Shown here piece by piece: positions 1 through 9,162 of a stretch of DNA of 64,000 bases. The stretch is from assembly GCF_014653175.1 (NCBI RefSeq), contig NZ_BNAG01000003.1:1-64000 (forward strand), read 5' to 3'. How positions within the stretch are numbered: the stretch's first letter is position 1; every line of letters begins with the position of its first letter. The notes beneath the pieces are model-generated. The model made no database searches. It was not told the DNA's origin and saw nothing but the letters and a program-made list of their open reading frames with translations. The stretch comes from Roseivirga thermotolerans (GTDB lineage: Bacteria; Bacteroidota; Bacteroidia; Cytophagales; Cyclobacteriaceae). The position numbers and the translations under genes were made by a program.

Positions 1-42
1 TGGTACTGCCCTTACAGGTGGGAGAGTAGGTCGCTGCCGATC
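1..42 (+). rRNA. 5S ribosomal RNA, 3' end (partial)
   Basis: The first bases contain the 3' part of 5S rRNA, recognisable from GGTACTGC, then GGTGGGAGAGTAGGTCGCTG and the closing GCC. The gene begins before the window, and the exact 3' end is uncertain by a few bases. A hairpin with a T run follows at once, as expected at the end of an rRNA operon. Confidence 0.85.
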
Positions 43-49
43 TTATTAT

Positions 50-79
50 AGGGATCCTTATCAAAGGGTCCCTTTTTTT
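50..79 (+). terminator. rRNA operon terminator
   Basis: Stem AGGGATCC pairs with GGGTCCCT (one G-T wobble) around an 8-nt loop and is followed by seven T residues. It lies directly after the 5S rRNA and would end the rRNA transcript. Confidence 0.85.
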
Positions 80-238
80 ATGCCCTTATTTTTTAAACAT
101 ACCCTATCTCAACTCCATATCCCACTCACACTATATAAACCCGCTTATACTTCTTGTCAGGCTACTTAAAAGACTAGTGTAGTAAGCATAAATTATTTCG
201 CTAGTTTGCGTTCACTACTAGTAATAGAAAAGTAGCAT

Positions 239-2221
239 ATGAATGCTCAGCTTATATTTTTGGCTCCAAATGTGTTGTTTGGGTTGTTTGCCATATTGAT
301 ACCTGTCATAATTCACCTTTTTAATCTTAGGAGAACGAAGAGACAGTACTTTCCAAATGTTTCCTTTTTAAAGAAAGTGAAGGAGGAGAGTTCGGCTAAG
401 AGAAAGCCGGTAGAGTTGCTGATATTGGTGTGTAGAATATTAGCTGTTTCACTATTAGTGCTTGCCTTTGCCAGGCCAACACTGAAGGATGGAGATGATG
501 ATTTGGCCCTTCAAGAGAGGGTTATACTATACTTAGATAATTCTTTGAGCCTGTCCGGTACGGATAGTGAATATGACTTTAACCGGCTGGTTAGGGAGGC
601 ATCGGATGTTATTTTGGCCTATCCGGATGGCACCTCCTTTCATCTCCTGGAAAATGGCTATGGAAACTCTCTGGGTCTAGAATATTCCAAGGAGTCTGTT
701 TCTGAACAGCTGACTGAGTTGGAGCAGATTGAAGCCGATAGAACCTTGTCAGAAGTTGGGACACGAATTAGTGCAGCAGGGTTAAGAGGGGATATTTATC
801 TCTTTTCTGATTTTCAGAATAAGTTTGATTTTGAAGCTATCCGTATGGACACAAGTAATAACTATTATATAGTGCCCATAATACCTGAAGAAGTCTCTAA
901 TGTATATATAGATACCGCTTATTTGGAGAACACCTTTCTTTCAGGTTCTTTTTCTAATTTGTTAAAACTTAAGGTTAGAAGAAACTACAGGGATGAGCAG
1001 GTAGTTAACCTGAAGCTAAATATTGATGGACAGCTTTTTGGGACTGCCGAAATAGATTTTGGTAATCAGTTAATTCAAGATCATGAGTTTCAGATTCCAC
1101 AAGGAACGGCAGGTCTTGAGCGTGTTCTGGTAGAGATTGATGATTCAGGTCTACTCTTCGATAATTCTTTTTATCTATCGATTAATGCTCTAGATAAGAT
1201 CAAAGTAATTGAGATTTTTGACTCATCTTCTCCTTCGTTTATACAGGCACTTTATAGCGAGAACGAAATGTTTGACTTTGTTAGAATGGACTCACGCTTT
1301 CTGGATAACGAAGTTTTATCTTCTGCTAACCTAATTGTTGTTAATCAGCTGACTGAATTTTCAAATCAGTTGGTGAACGCTCTAGAAAATCGATTGAATG
1401 AAGGGGGCAGCGTAATAGTTGTGCCTGATAGGAATACCAGGTCTAGTGATCTTTCACGCTTAGGAATACAAGTTGTTTCAGATATTGCCGAAAGAGTTGA
1501 ACTGAATCAGCCGGATTTTGAGAACCCGATATTTGATGGAGTGTTCGAGGAGCCCGATGAGCGTATTGAGATGCCAGAAGCTTCTGTGTCATGGCGGTTA
1601 CTTAATAGCGAGCTGGACTATCTAACGTTTAAGAACGGAAGAAGCTTTTTGGCCAAGGTGAGCCGAACGGGCAATTTGTTTTTCTATACTTCTCCTTTTA
1701 ACGAAAGTTATACCTCTTATACTAACCATGCTCTTTTTGTACCGGTGATGTATAAGCTGGCACTTGGTAGCCAGGCCAGCCTGTCGAAGGTTTACTATTA
1801 TTCCGACCAGGAGACCATCTTTTATCCAAACCAGGATGAGCTTATTGGCAAGGTGGTGACTTTTGAGGGGCAAGATGGTGCAATTACTCCTGACCAGAGG
1901 ATGCTTGGTGGACAAATTATTTTTGAGATTCCGAAAGGTGTTGTTCGGTCGGGGCACTATTCGATTACGGTTGAAGGGGAATCTTATGGTACCATAGCCT
2001 TTAATGTGCCTAAATCGGAATCGAATATCTCTCCAATTGACAGACAAGTTTTGACTGAACTAAATCGTTACGACCATATAACGGTAATCGACCTCAATGA
2101 GGAGAACTCAGCCTCACGCTTTTTAGAGGCTGGAGTGGTGGGCAAGTCTTTATGGGCTCAACTCTTAATTGCCGCACTGTTTTTTCTTTTTGCAGAAATA
2201 ATTTTAATCCGATATTTGTAG
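239..2221 (+). CDS. BatA-type membrane protein with vWA-like region
   Basis: 660 residues. The N-terminus has the double-transmembrane BatA domain: a hydrophobic span at about 10-29, the IHLFNLRR stretch, and a second span at about 60-78 ending in FARP. A vWA-like periplasmic region follows, with a Ser-rich stretch (LDNSLSLSGTDS) where a MIDAS would lie. A last hydrophobic segment ends the protein at 643-660. Such proteins are common in Bacteroidota but their function is poorly known. The ATG at 239 puts the first membrane span in the expected place. The stop is one base before the next start, so this heads an operon with the dihydroorotase homologue and a DUF4199 protein. Confidence 0.8.
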   Translation: MNAQLIFLAPNVLFGLFAILIPVIIHLFNLRRTKRQYFPNVSFLKKVKEESSAKRKPVELLILVCRILAVSLLVLAFARPTLKDGDDDLALQERVILYLDNSLSLSGTDSEYDFNRLVREASDVILAYPDGTSFHLLENGYGNSLGLEYSKESVSEQLTELEQIEADRTLSEVGTRISAAGLRGDIYLFSDFQNKFDFEAIRMDTSNNYYIVPIIPEEVSNVYIDTAYLENTFLSGSFSNLLKLKVRRNYRDEQVVNLKLNIDGQLFGTAEIDFGNQLIQDHEFQIPQGTAGLERVLVEIDDSGLLFDNSFYLSINALDKIKVIEIFDSSSPSFIQALYSENEMFDFVRMDSRFLDNEVLSSANLIVVNQLTEFSNQLVNALENRLNEGGSVIVVPDRNTRSSDLSRLGIQVVSDIAERVELNQPDFENPIFDGVFEEPDERIEMPEASVSWRLLNSELDYLTFKNGRSFLAKVSRTGNLFFYTSPFNESYTSYTNHALFVPVMYKLALGSQASLSKVYYYSDQETIFYPNQDELIGKVVTFEGQDGAITPDQRMLGGQIIFEIPKGVVRSGHYSITVEGESYGTIAFNVPKSESNISPIDRQVLTELNRYDHITVIDLNEENSASRFLEAGVVGKSLWAQLLIAALFFLFAEIILIRYL

Positions 2222-2222
2222 C

Positions 2223-3482
2223 ATGGAGTTTCTAATCCGTTCCGCTCAAATAATCGACAAATCTTCTTCTTTTCACCTTCAGCATAAAGACCTTCTCATT
2301 AGCAATGGCATCATTAAAACAATTGCCGATAATATTGAGTATGAAGGCCAAATTATTGAAGCTGATGGTCTTTGTGTTTCTATTGGCTGGATGGACATGC
2401 GAGCGCACTATCAAGATCCGGGAAATGAACACAAAGAAGACCTGGAATCAGGAGCTGCGGTATCAGCTTCAGGAGGCTTTACTGACGTGCTTCTTTTGCC
2501 AAATACCTCACCTGTGATTAGCTCAAAAAATGCTGTTTCATATTATCATAAGTGGAATAAGAGTTCGGCTGTGCAACTGCACCCAATGGCCGCTCTTACA
2601 TTGGGTTGTGAAGGCAAGGAATTGACTGAAATGATCGATTTGCACACTGCAGGAGCCCAAGCTTTTAGTGATGGGTTGCGTCCTGTATGGCATTCGGACA
2701 TCATGCTCAAAGGCTTACAATATCTTCAGAAGTTTAACGGTTTGCTGATTAACAAAGCAGAAGATGAAATGCTTTCTTCCTTTGGACATATGAATGAAGG
2801 TAAAGTGAGCACATTGATGGGCCTTAAAGGTATACCTGTTCTTGCTGAAACGCTTATGATTCAAAGAGATTTGAATCTGTTGGAGTATACAGGGGGGAGA
2901 CTACACATTAGTTTGGTTTCTTCGGGTGAAGGCCTGGAGTTGATTAGAGTGGCTAAGAAAAAAGGGTTGAACGTGACTTGTGATGTAGGGGTAAACTACC
3001 TGAAGTTTACGGATGAAGACTTGCAAGACTATGACACCTCTCTTAAAGTGAGCCCTCCATACAGGACAGAAACAGACCGTATGGCCTTGTTAGACGGAAT
3101 ATTGGATGGAACGGTAGACTGTTTGGTGTCTGACCACATTCCTCATGATGAGGAGAGTAAAAAACTGGAGTTTGACTTGGCCGATTTCGGATCGAGCAAT
3201 CAACAAACCTTTTTTGGGGTTGTAAGTGAGGCTTTGGGAGATTCTTTATTTGACTCCATAGAACTCTTTACGTCAAAGCCTAGAAAGTTACTACAACTGA
3301 GAGTGCCCCAGATCAAAGAAGGGGAGAGTGCCTGTCTTACTCTTTTCAACAATGACGAATGGACAATGAATGACCATACAAATAAGTCAAAATCGGTTGC
3401 TTCACCTTTATTTGGCCAGACTATCAAAGGCAAAGTGCTCGGGATTATCAATAATGGTCAACTTGTTTTGAACGACATATGA
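2223..3482 (+). CDS. dihydroorotase-like protein, probably not catalytic
   Basis: 419 residues with the amidohydrolase layout of class I dihydroorotases: an N-terminal beta part, the GWMDM..H..DPG motif at 56-67, LLPNTSP at 91-97, and VSDHIPHDEE near 302-311. In active enzymes the first metal motif is HxH; here it reads R60-A61-H62. The usual HCED is NKAED, and the usual CEVTPHHL is CDVGVNYL. Several zinc ligands are therefore missing. By analogy with inactive PyrC-like partners of aspartate transcarbamoylase it may be structural, or act on something else. It is packed between a BatA-type gene and a DUF4199 gene; its stop overlaps the next start (ATGA). Confidence 0.8.
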   Translation: MEFLIRSAQIIDKSSSFHLQHKDLLISNGIIKTIADNIEYEGQIIEADGLCVSIGWMDMRAHYQDPGNEHKEDLESGAAVSASGGFTDVLLLPNTSPVISSKNAVSYYHKWNKSSAVQLHPMAALTLGCEGKELTEMIDLHTAGAQAFSDGLRPVWHSDIMLKGLQYLQKFNGLLINKAEDEMLSSFGHMNEGKVSTLMGLKGIPVLAETLMIQRDLNLLEYTGGRLHISLVSSGEGLELIRVAKKKGLNVTCDVGVNYLKFTDEDLQDYDTSLKVSPPYRTETDRMALLDGILDGTVDCLVSDHIPHDEESKKLEFDLADFGSSNQQTFFGVVSEALGDSLFDSIELFTSKPRKLLQLRVPQIKEGESACLTLFNNDEWTMNDHTNKSKSVASPLFGQTIKGKVLGIINNGQLVLNDI

Positions 3483-4021
3483 AAGTAAGGCCCATTATTC
3501 CCAAGCTTGGTATTCGCTACGGTATTGCCGGAGGCTTGTTGGCGGTATTGTCTTTCGTAGTCTTCTATTACTTGGACCAACAGCCCTGGAGAAACCTTGT
3601 TTCGTTCTTATTGGATATAGTAATTGTTGGTTTTTTCTGTGTGCTTCCTATACGCGAGTTCAAGGTTCGTTACAATCGAGGAGAGCTTCGGTTTTATCAT
3701 GGCATGTCCATTGGTTTTTTAAGTTATGTGTTTATAGGGATTATTTATTCCCTGTTTATTATGCTGTTTGTGTTGTGGATAGAGCCCGGCTACTTTGAAC
3801 TTTACAAATCTGTGCAGTTGGAGGAGATTGAAGGAATGAAAGAACTAATAATGAGTCGTGTAAAGGAAAACCCGGAGCAGTTTTATCAACAACAATTAGA
3901 TGGCATTAAGGAGATAACCAAAGGTTCGCTGATTTTCGATGCCTTCGTTAAAAAGGTGATCATTGGTTTATTTTTAACACCTATTTTTTCAATTGTACTT
4001 AGAACCCAACGGCCGAAATAA
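3479..4021 (+). CDS. DUF4199 membrane protein
   Basis: 180 residues with about four hydrophobic spans (roughly 14-30, 38-54, 78-100 and 160-172) and an acidic helical region between the last two. This matches the DUF4199 family, widespread in Bacteroidota and of unknown function. The start codon overlaps the stop of the dihydroorotase homologue, so the two are translationally coupled. The gene ends an operon; about 115 bases separate it from a second DUF4199 gene. Confidence 0.75.
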   Translation: MKVRPIIPKLGIRYGIAGGLLAVLSFVVFYYLDQQPWRNLVSFLLDIVIVGFFCVLPIREFKVRYNRGELRFYHGMSIGFLSYVFIGIIYSLFIMLFVLWIEPGYFELYKSVQLEEIEGMKELIMSRVKENPEQFYQQQLDGIKEITKGSLIFDAFVKKVIIGLFLTPIFSIVLRTQRPK

Positions 4022-4136
4022 TTCGCTAATCCGGTTTATCTGTCGCTCAAGTAAAAACCTATGCAGTTTTATCATTTGTAGGTAAACTTGAGATAAATAA
4101 GTATTTTTCTAGATATCAACCTTATAATCAAAAATT

Positions 4137-4640
4137 ATGGAAGAGCAAATAACAACAGGTGCTGTTGGTCGTAAATACGGTCTCATATTTGGGCTAATTA
4201 GCGCTATGATTTTTATTGGTAGTGCGGCAGCCCGGTTAGATTTAGGCTTTGCCGGTATACCAATTAGCTGGGGTGTTGTAATTACAGCATTGGTATTGGC
4301 CTGTAAGAACTTTAAGGCCGAAAATGGAGGATTCATGTCTTTTGGGCAAGGATTTTCTGTTTCCATGTGGGTTACTTTTATTGGTGGAATTGTGAGATCC
4401 GTGCTTCAGTATGTATATGTAATGATCGACCCGGATTATATGGATTTCTTGAAAGAACAGAGAGCTAATCAGTCGTTTGGTCCAGCTCCTGATCCAAATC
4501 AACCGGTGCCCGATTGGGTTGAGTTCTTTAATACGGCTGAGTTTTTGGTAATAGCCAGCATAATTTCGGCTATCTTTGCAGGCCTAATCTTTGGGGCAAT
4601 TGTTGCTGCAGTTACAAAGAATGAAGCCGAAGAATTCTAG
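4137..4640 (+). CDS. DUF4199 membrane protein, second copy
   Basis: 167 residues with four hydrophobic spans (about 13-32, 37-53, 75-95 and 135-160) and a Pro-rich loop (GPAPDPNQPVPDW) before the last one. It is a divergent relative of the preceding DUF4199 gene and has the same topology. It lies just upstream of, and overlaps by 20 bases, a glycosyltransferase gene, so the two are probably co-transcribed. The function is unknown. Confidence 0.7.
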   Translation: MEEQITTGAVGRKYGLIFGLISAMIFIGSAAARLDLGFAGIPISWGVVITALVLACKNFKAENGGFMSFGQGFSVSMWVTFIGGIVRSVLQYVYVMIDPDYMDFLKEQRANQSFGPAPDPNQPVPDWVEFFNTAEFLVIASIISAIFAGLIFGAIVAAVTKNEAEEF

Positions 4641-5601
4641 CTTGATAGATATTTCGATAGTTATACCACTCTTTAATGAAGAGGAGTCAATTCCCGAATT
4701 GATTCAATGGATAAGCCGTGTGATGGACTCACATGGCTTTTCTTATGAGGTGATTTTGGTCGATGATGGTAGTCGTGATGGGTCGTGGAAGGTGATTGAA
4801 GAGTTGAAAGGTACATACCCTATCAAGGGCATTCGATTTAACCGAAACTATGGTAAATCGGCCGCCTTAAATACGGGGTTTAGATTTGTTTCGGGCGAGG
4901 TTGTAATTACCATGGATGCCGATTTGCAAGATAGTCCGGACGAGATTCCAGAACTTTATCGTATGATTAAGGATGGGAATCATTTGGTGTCGGGCTGGAA
5001 AAGGAAGCGTCATGACCCCATCAGCAAAACAGTGCCATCTAAGTTTTTCAACTGGGTTACTCGCATACTCTCAGGTATTCGTCTTCACGATTTTAACTGT
5101 GGGCTTAAGGCCTATGATTATCGATTGGTCAAAACACTGGAGATATACGGAGAAATGCACCGCTATATTCCGGTAATAGCCAAGCGTAATGGCTTTGAAA
5201 AGATAACCGAGAAAGAAGTAGTGCACAGAGCGCGTAAATATGGAAAGACCAAGTTTGGTTTGGAAAGGTTTATTTACGGGTTTCTCGATTTGCTCTCCAT
5301 TTCATTTGTAAGCAAGTATAAGAAACGCCCAATGCATTTCTTTGGTACCCTTGGTACATTGTCTTTTCTAGCCGGTTTTTTCATGGTGCTATGGATTATA
5401 TGGGAGAAGCTTAGGGCAATTTATATTATCCATACAACAGACTACAGAGATGTAGTTGAACAACCGTTGTTCTTTTTATCGCTGGCGGCCATTATAATTG
5501 GTGTACAGCTTTTTTTGGCCGGGTTTATTGGAGAAATGATGGTTATGAACAACCATCGTAAAAACGACTACATCATAGACCAAACCATAGGGGTTGAGTA
5601 A
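4621..5601 (+). CDS. family 2 glycosyltransferase, DPM1/GtrB-like
   Basis: 326 residues from ATG 4621. The GT-A fold starts at VVIPLFNEEES-type residues (ISIVIPLFNEEES), with the nucleotide-binding DDGSRDGS, the metal motif in MDADLQDSPDE, and the acceptor region HDFNCGLKAY. Two C-terminal membrane spans (about 240-262 and 290-318) fit enzymes that load a sugar onto a polyprenyl phosphate at the inner membrane. ATG 4591 is also in frame, but the motif spacing favours 4621. The stop overlaps the next glycosyltransferase start (TAATG). Confidence 0.85.
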   Translation: MKPKNSSLIDISIVIPLFNEEESIPELIQWISRVMDSHGFSYEVILVDDGSRDGSWKVIEELKGTYPIKGIRFNRNYGKSAALNTGFRFVSGEVVITMDADLQDSPDEIPELYRMIKDGNHLVSGWKRKRHDPISKTVPSKFFNWVTRILSGIRLHDFNCGLKAYDYRLVKTLEIYGEMHRYIPVIAKRNGFEKITEKEVVHRARKYGKTKFGLERFIYGFLDLLSISFVSKYKKRPMHFFGTLGTLSFLAGFFMVLWIIWEKLRAIYIIHTTDYRDVVEQPLFFLSLAAIIIGVQLFLAGFIGEMMVMNNHRKNDYIIDQTIGVE

Positions 5602-6581
5602 TGCACTATTATTCTGTGATCGTTCCGGTATATAACCGTCCGGATGAGGTTAAAGAGCTTTTAGACTCGCTCGTTCAACAAACCTATAAGAACTTTGAAG
5701 TAATCCTTGTAGAAGACGGTTCAACTAAGACTTGTAAATCCGTGGCGGACTCTTTTTCGGATACGCTCAGGGTACGGTATTATTTTAAAGAGAACAGCGG
5801 GCAAGGCTTTAGTCGAAACTTTGGTTTTGATAAGGCTGTGGGCGATTACCTTATTGTTTTTGACTCTGACTGCATTGTGCCACCACACTATTTTGATGCG
5901 GTTAATCGCTTTTTAGAAAAACAGCCGGCAGATGCTTTTGGAGGACCGGATAAAACCCACACCTCGTTCAGTAGTTTACAGAAAGCAATTAGCTATTCCA
6001 TGACCTCCGTTCTAACTACAGGAGGAATTCGAGGGAATAAGAAACATGTAGGAACATTTCATCCTCGCAGTTTCAACATGGGTATTTCCCGTAAGGTTTA
6101 CGATACCACGGGTGGCTATAAAATAACCCGGATGGGCGAAGATATTGAGTTTAGTATAAGAATACTCCAGTCAGGCTTTAAGGCGTCACTTATTCCAGAG
6201 GCCTATGTATATCATAAAAGAAGAACAAGCCTAAGCCAATTTTACAAGCAGTTACATTTTTTTGGAAGAGCCAGAGTCAATGTAAACCGCTTTTGGCCCG
6301 GAGAAATGAAGTTAATTCACCTGTTGCCACTCTTTTTTGTGCTTATAATTTATGGATGGTTCTCCACGCTGTTCTACTCACAGAGCCTGTTTAAACTTGG
6401 GGCATTTGTTCTGATGTTTTACTATCTGGCCATATTCTTACATAGTGTTGTAAAGAACAAAAGTCTTAGAGTGGGGGTGCTTAGTATTGTTACCTCATTC
6501 ATTCAGCTATATGCTTATGGAATGGGGATAGTTGCAGAAGTGATAAGGCCTAGAGGAAATCAGTTTTTTGCACAGAAATAA
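5601..6581 (+). CDS. family 2 glycosyltransferase
   Basis: 326 residues. GT-A motifs are visible: SVIVPVYNRPDEV at the N-terminus, EDGST at about 38-42, the metal-binding FDSDC near 90, and MGEDIEFSIR as the acceptor/base motif. C-terminal hydrophobic segments (about 233-275 and 290-312) anchor it to the inner membrane. It probably extends a surface polysaccharide or glycan; the acceptor cannot be told. It overlaps the previous glycosyltransferase by one base. Its 3' end overlaps the convergent methyltransferase by 22 bases. Confidence 0.85.
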   Translation: MHYYSVIVPVYNRPDEVKELLDSLVQQTYKNFEVILVEDGSTKTCKSVADSFSDTLRVRYYFKENSGQGFSRNFGFDKAVGDYLIVFDSDCIVPPHYFDAVNRFLEKQPADAFGGPDKTHTSFSSLQKAISYSMTSVLTTGGIRGNKKHVGTFHPRSFNMGISRKVYDTTGGYKITRMGEDIEFSIRILQSGFKASLIPEAYVYHKRRTSLSQFYKQLHFFGRARVNVNRFWPGEMKLIHLLPLFFVLIIYGWFSTLFYSQSLFKLGAFVLMFYYLAIFLHSVVKNKSLRVGVLSIVTSFIQLYAYGMGIVAEVIRPRGNQFFAQK

Positions 6582-7327
6582 ATAATCTCATTAGCTGGGA
6601 GCGCATAGCGCCTTACCATTTCATTTGGCAGTTCCATTACAAAACGATCTTCTTTTACCGTAAACCCTGCCTTTTGGAGGCGTTGGCCGTAGTCAAGGCC
6701 ATAGAGTCTTACGTGGTCGGCCTGCCAATATACCTTTTCACGTTCTTTGGGGTCGGTAATGTTGGGATCTTCGAGCGTTGTAGAGCGGCTATAATCTTGT
6801 GGAGATTGAATGATGGCCCAGCCTCCCTTTTTTAATACACGATGAATCTCAGACATGGCCTTGATGTCATCTTCTACGTGTTCCATTACATGATTACAAA
6901 AAACCACATCGAAGGTATTGTCTTCAAAGGGAATATCATGAACGTCCATCTTTACATCGGCCAGTGGAGATTCCAGGTCGGCAGTGGTGTATTCCAGGTT
7001 CTCCATTGATTTAAAGCGATCTATAAAGCAAAGCTCCGGAGCTATATGAAGCAACTTATGAGGAGCGTTAAAAAAACTGGTTCTTTCTTTAAGATAGAGC
7101 CACATGAGTCTGTGCCGTTCCAGCGAAAGAGAGTCCGGGCACAAGGCATTGGGTCTTGGGTTTAGCCGGCCATAAGGAAGAAACTTTCGGTATTTTATTT
7201 CGCAAATAGGGCACTCCACATTATTGCCGCGCATAAAGAGACTCACAAATCGGAGAATATAATGGCTGAAGTATTGCAGATACCTGCGTGGTACAAACCT
7301 TAGGGTTAAACTTATGAGCTTCTTCAT
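6560..7327 (-). CDS. class I SAM-dependent methyltransferase
   Basis: 255 residues. A CxxC pair (CPICEIKY) near residue 40 suggests a small zinc-binding knuckle. A Rossmann methyltransferase core follows: LLHIAPE in the position of motif I, DVHDIPFEDNTFDVVFCNHV with the HVMEHV signature, and VLKKGGWAIIQ. The substrate is unknown. The position beside two glycosyltransferases suggests a glycan or lipid-linked target, which is inference. It is transcribed towards the glycosyltransferases and has its own promoter region at 7328-7663. Confidence 0.75.
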   Translation of the reverse strand: MKKLISLTLRFVPRRYLQYFSHYILRFVSLFMRGNNVECPICEIKYRKFLPYGRLNPRPNALCPDSLSLERHRLMWLYLKERTSFFNAPHKLLHIAPELCFIDRFKSMENLEYTTADLESPLADVKMDVHDIPFEDNTFDVVFCNHVMEHVEDDIKAMSEIHRVLKKGGWAIIQSPQDYSRSTTLEDPNITDPKEREKVYWQADHVRLYGLDYGQRLQKAGFTVKEDRFVMELPNEMVRRYALPANEIIYFCAKN

Positions 7328-7663
7328 GGTCTAAGTTTCGTCAAAGATAGAAATCAATACTTTTTGGCCTAAGTCCATCCAAACATTGATGCTTCAAATA
7401 ATGAGGCTTATTTACCGCTCCTATAAATGGGTAAATTTTTATTAAACCATTAAACCCTTTAAAACATCTAAAAATATGAGCCTTTGGCAATCTGTGGTGT
7501 TGAACAAATAAAAAAGGAGGCAGTTTACACCATAGCTTGTTAAAAGCTGTAAAAGGCGCACTTTCTAATTATTTTAGAGGTGCTAAAGTTTTTTAGGTGG
7601 ATGAAAATCCAGCAAGAATAAACATAATTTCGCCAACATATTTTAAGTAGAGACAAAAGAGTC
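7328..7663. other. divergent intergenic region
   Basis: 336 bases between the minus-strand methyltransferase and the efflux operon, so it must hold two divergent promoters. It is AT-rich. A stretch close to a -7 box (ATAATTTCG, 7624-7632) lies about 30 nt before the adaptor ATG. No clear hairpin, RNA gene or reading frame was recognised. Confidence 0.4.
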
Positions 7664-9142
7664 ATGAAAAAGAAACTCACCATTTTCGCCTTAGTTGTAG
7701 TAACAGCCATTATTGTTGCTGCCACAGTGTTCAATCCCTCTTCGGCAGAAGAAGGTCCTGCGCTGTTCGCAACAGCAGAAAAAGGCTCCTTTACTGTAGA
7801 GGTTACGACAACCGGTGAATTATCCGCTGAAAGGTCGACCAAAATCATGGGACCAATAAATGCCAGAGAGTATGGTATTCGCCAAATTACAGTTCAGCGA
7901 TTAGTAGAAGAAGGCACCCAGGTTCAAGAAGGCGACTTTGTGGCCCAATTAGACCCTAGTGAGCTATATGATAAAATCCAGCAAGAGAAAGAACAGCTGG
8001 ATGCTCAAATTGCCGAGTTCGATAACGCCAAAATCGATACTGCACTAACTCTTAGAAGTGAGCGCGATAAACTTATTAATCTGGACTATCAGATTGAAGA
8101 GAAGCAATTGCAACTTGAGCAATCGCAGTATGAACCACCGGCCACCATCAAGAAATATGAGAATGAGTTAGAAAAGCTTAAGCGCGATAAAGACCGGGCG
8201 CTGGAAGAATATCAACTCAAAATTCAGCAGGCCAAAGCAAAGATGATTGAAGAGACGGCCGATTTGAGAAGACGTCAGTCGCGCTATGATAATATGCAAA
8301 AGGTATTGGAAGATTTCCGAATACTGGCTCCTCAGGCCGGAATGGTTATCTATACCAAAATGGGAAGCGAACGAATTGTTGAGGGCTCACAAATAAATGT
8401 TTGGAACCCAGAAGTAGCCGAGTTGCCCGACCTTTCCAGCATGATTTCTACAACATACATCAACGAGGTAGATATCAGAAAAGTAAAAGTGGGACAAGAA
8501 GTTCAAATTGGTTTGGACGCTTTTCCTGAAAAGAAATTAACCGGACGTGTAATCAGAGTTGCCCGAGTTGGACAACAAAATCCTAACTCTGACGCCAAGG
8601 TATTTGAAGTTGTGGTAAGGGTAAACGAAAGAGACAGCGACCTCAGACCAGCCATGACAACCAGCAATGTTATTATCACTCAGAAGCTCACAGATGTGGT
8701 ATACGTACCATTGGAATGTCTTAATACCTACAATGACTCCATTAACTACGTGATCAAAAAGAATGGCACCTTGCAAGAAGTGCTAGTGGGGCTAACCAAT
8801 AGCAACGAAGCTGTTATTGAGAAGGGTGTTGAGCCGGGCGAGGTATTATACCTAAGTCGTCCTGACAACATTGAGGGTAAAGAACCTAAGTTATTGCCTG
8901 AGTTGAATGGCAAGAGAAATCAGAAATACGAGACTACAGATCCTGAAAACTCTTTGGACGATGCCTCTAAATGGGTGTTGCCTAATGGAGAGCCAATGTC
9001 TCCCGAAATGATTCAACGATTGAAAGACCGGGGAATAACAGACCCATCTCAACTGCAAAACATGATGAGAGGTGGTCAGCGCCCTCAAGGCGGTTCTTCA
9101 GGTAGAGAAGGTGCCGCCCGATCAGGACAGCCTAACCGATAA
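7664..9142 (+). CDS. HlyD-family periplasmic adaptor of an efflux pump
   Basis: 492 residues. An N-terminal membrane anchor (about 5-22) is followed by a lipoyl/barrel-sandwich half, a long coiled-coil hairpin (about 105-215, rich in E, K and Q), the second barrel half (FRILAPQAGMVIY) and a beta-barrel (DIRKVKVGQEVQIGLDAFP). The C-terminal 60 residues are Pro/Gly/Arg-rich and probably disordered. Adaptors of this type join an inner-membrane ABC permease to TolC. It heads an operon with a MacB-like permease and a TolC-family protein, with gaps of only 20 and 13 bases. Confidence 0.9.
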   Translation: MKKKLTIFALVVVTAIIVAATVFNPSSAEEGPALFATAEKGSFTVEVTTTGELSAERSTKIMGPINAREYGIRQITVQRLVEEGTQVQEGDFVAQLDPSELYDKIQQEKEQLDAQIAEFDNAKIDTALTLRSERDKLINLDYQIEEKQLQLEQSQYEPPATIKKYENELEKLKRDKDRALEEYQLKIQQAKAKMIEETADLRRRQSRYDNMQKVLEDFRILAPQAGMVIYTKMGSERIVEGSQINVWNPEVAELPDLSSMISTTYINEVDIRKVKVGQEVQIGLDAFPEKKLTGRVIRVARVGQQNPNSDAKVFEVVVRVNERDSDLRPAMTTSNVIITQKLTDVVYVPLECLNTYNDSINYVIKKNGTLQEVLVGLTNSNEAVIEKGVEPGEVLYLSRPDNIEGKEPKLLPELNGKRNQKYETTDPENSLDDASKWVLPNGEPMSPEMIQRLKDRGITDPSQLQNMMRGGQRPQGGSSGREGAARSGQPNR

Positions 9143-9162
9143 GCCCCAAAACTCTAAATCGC

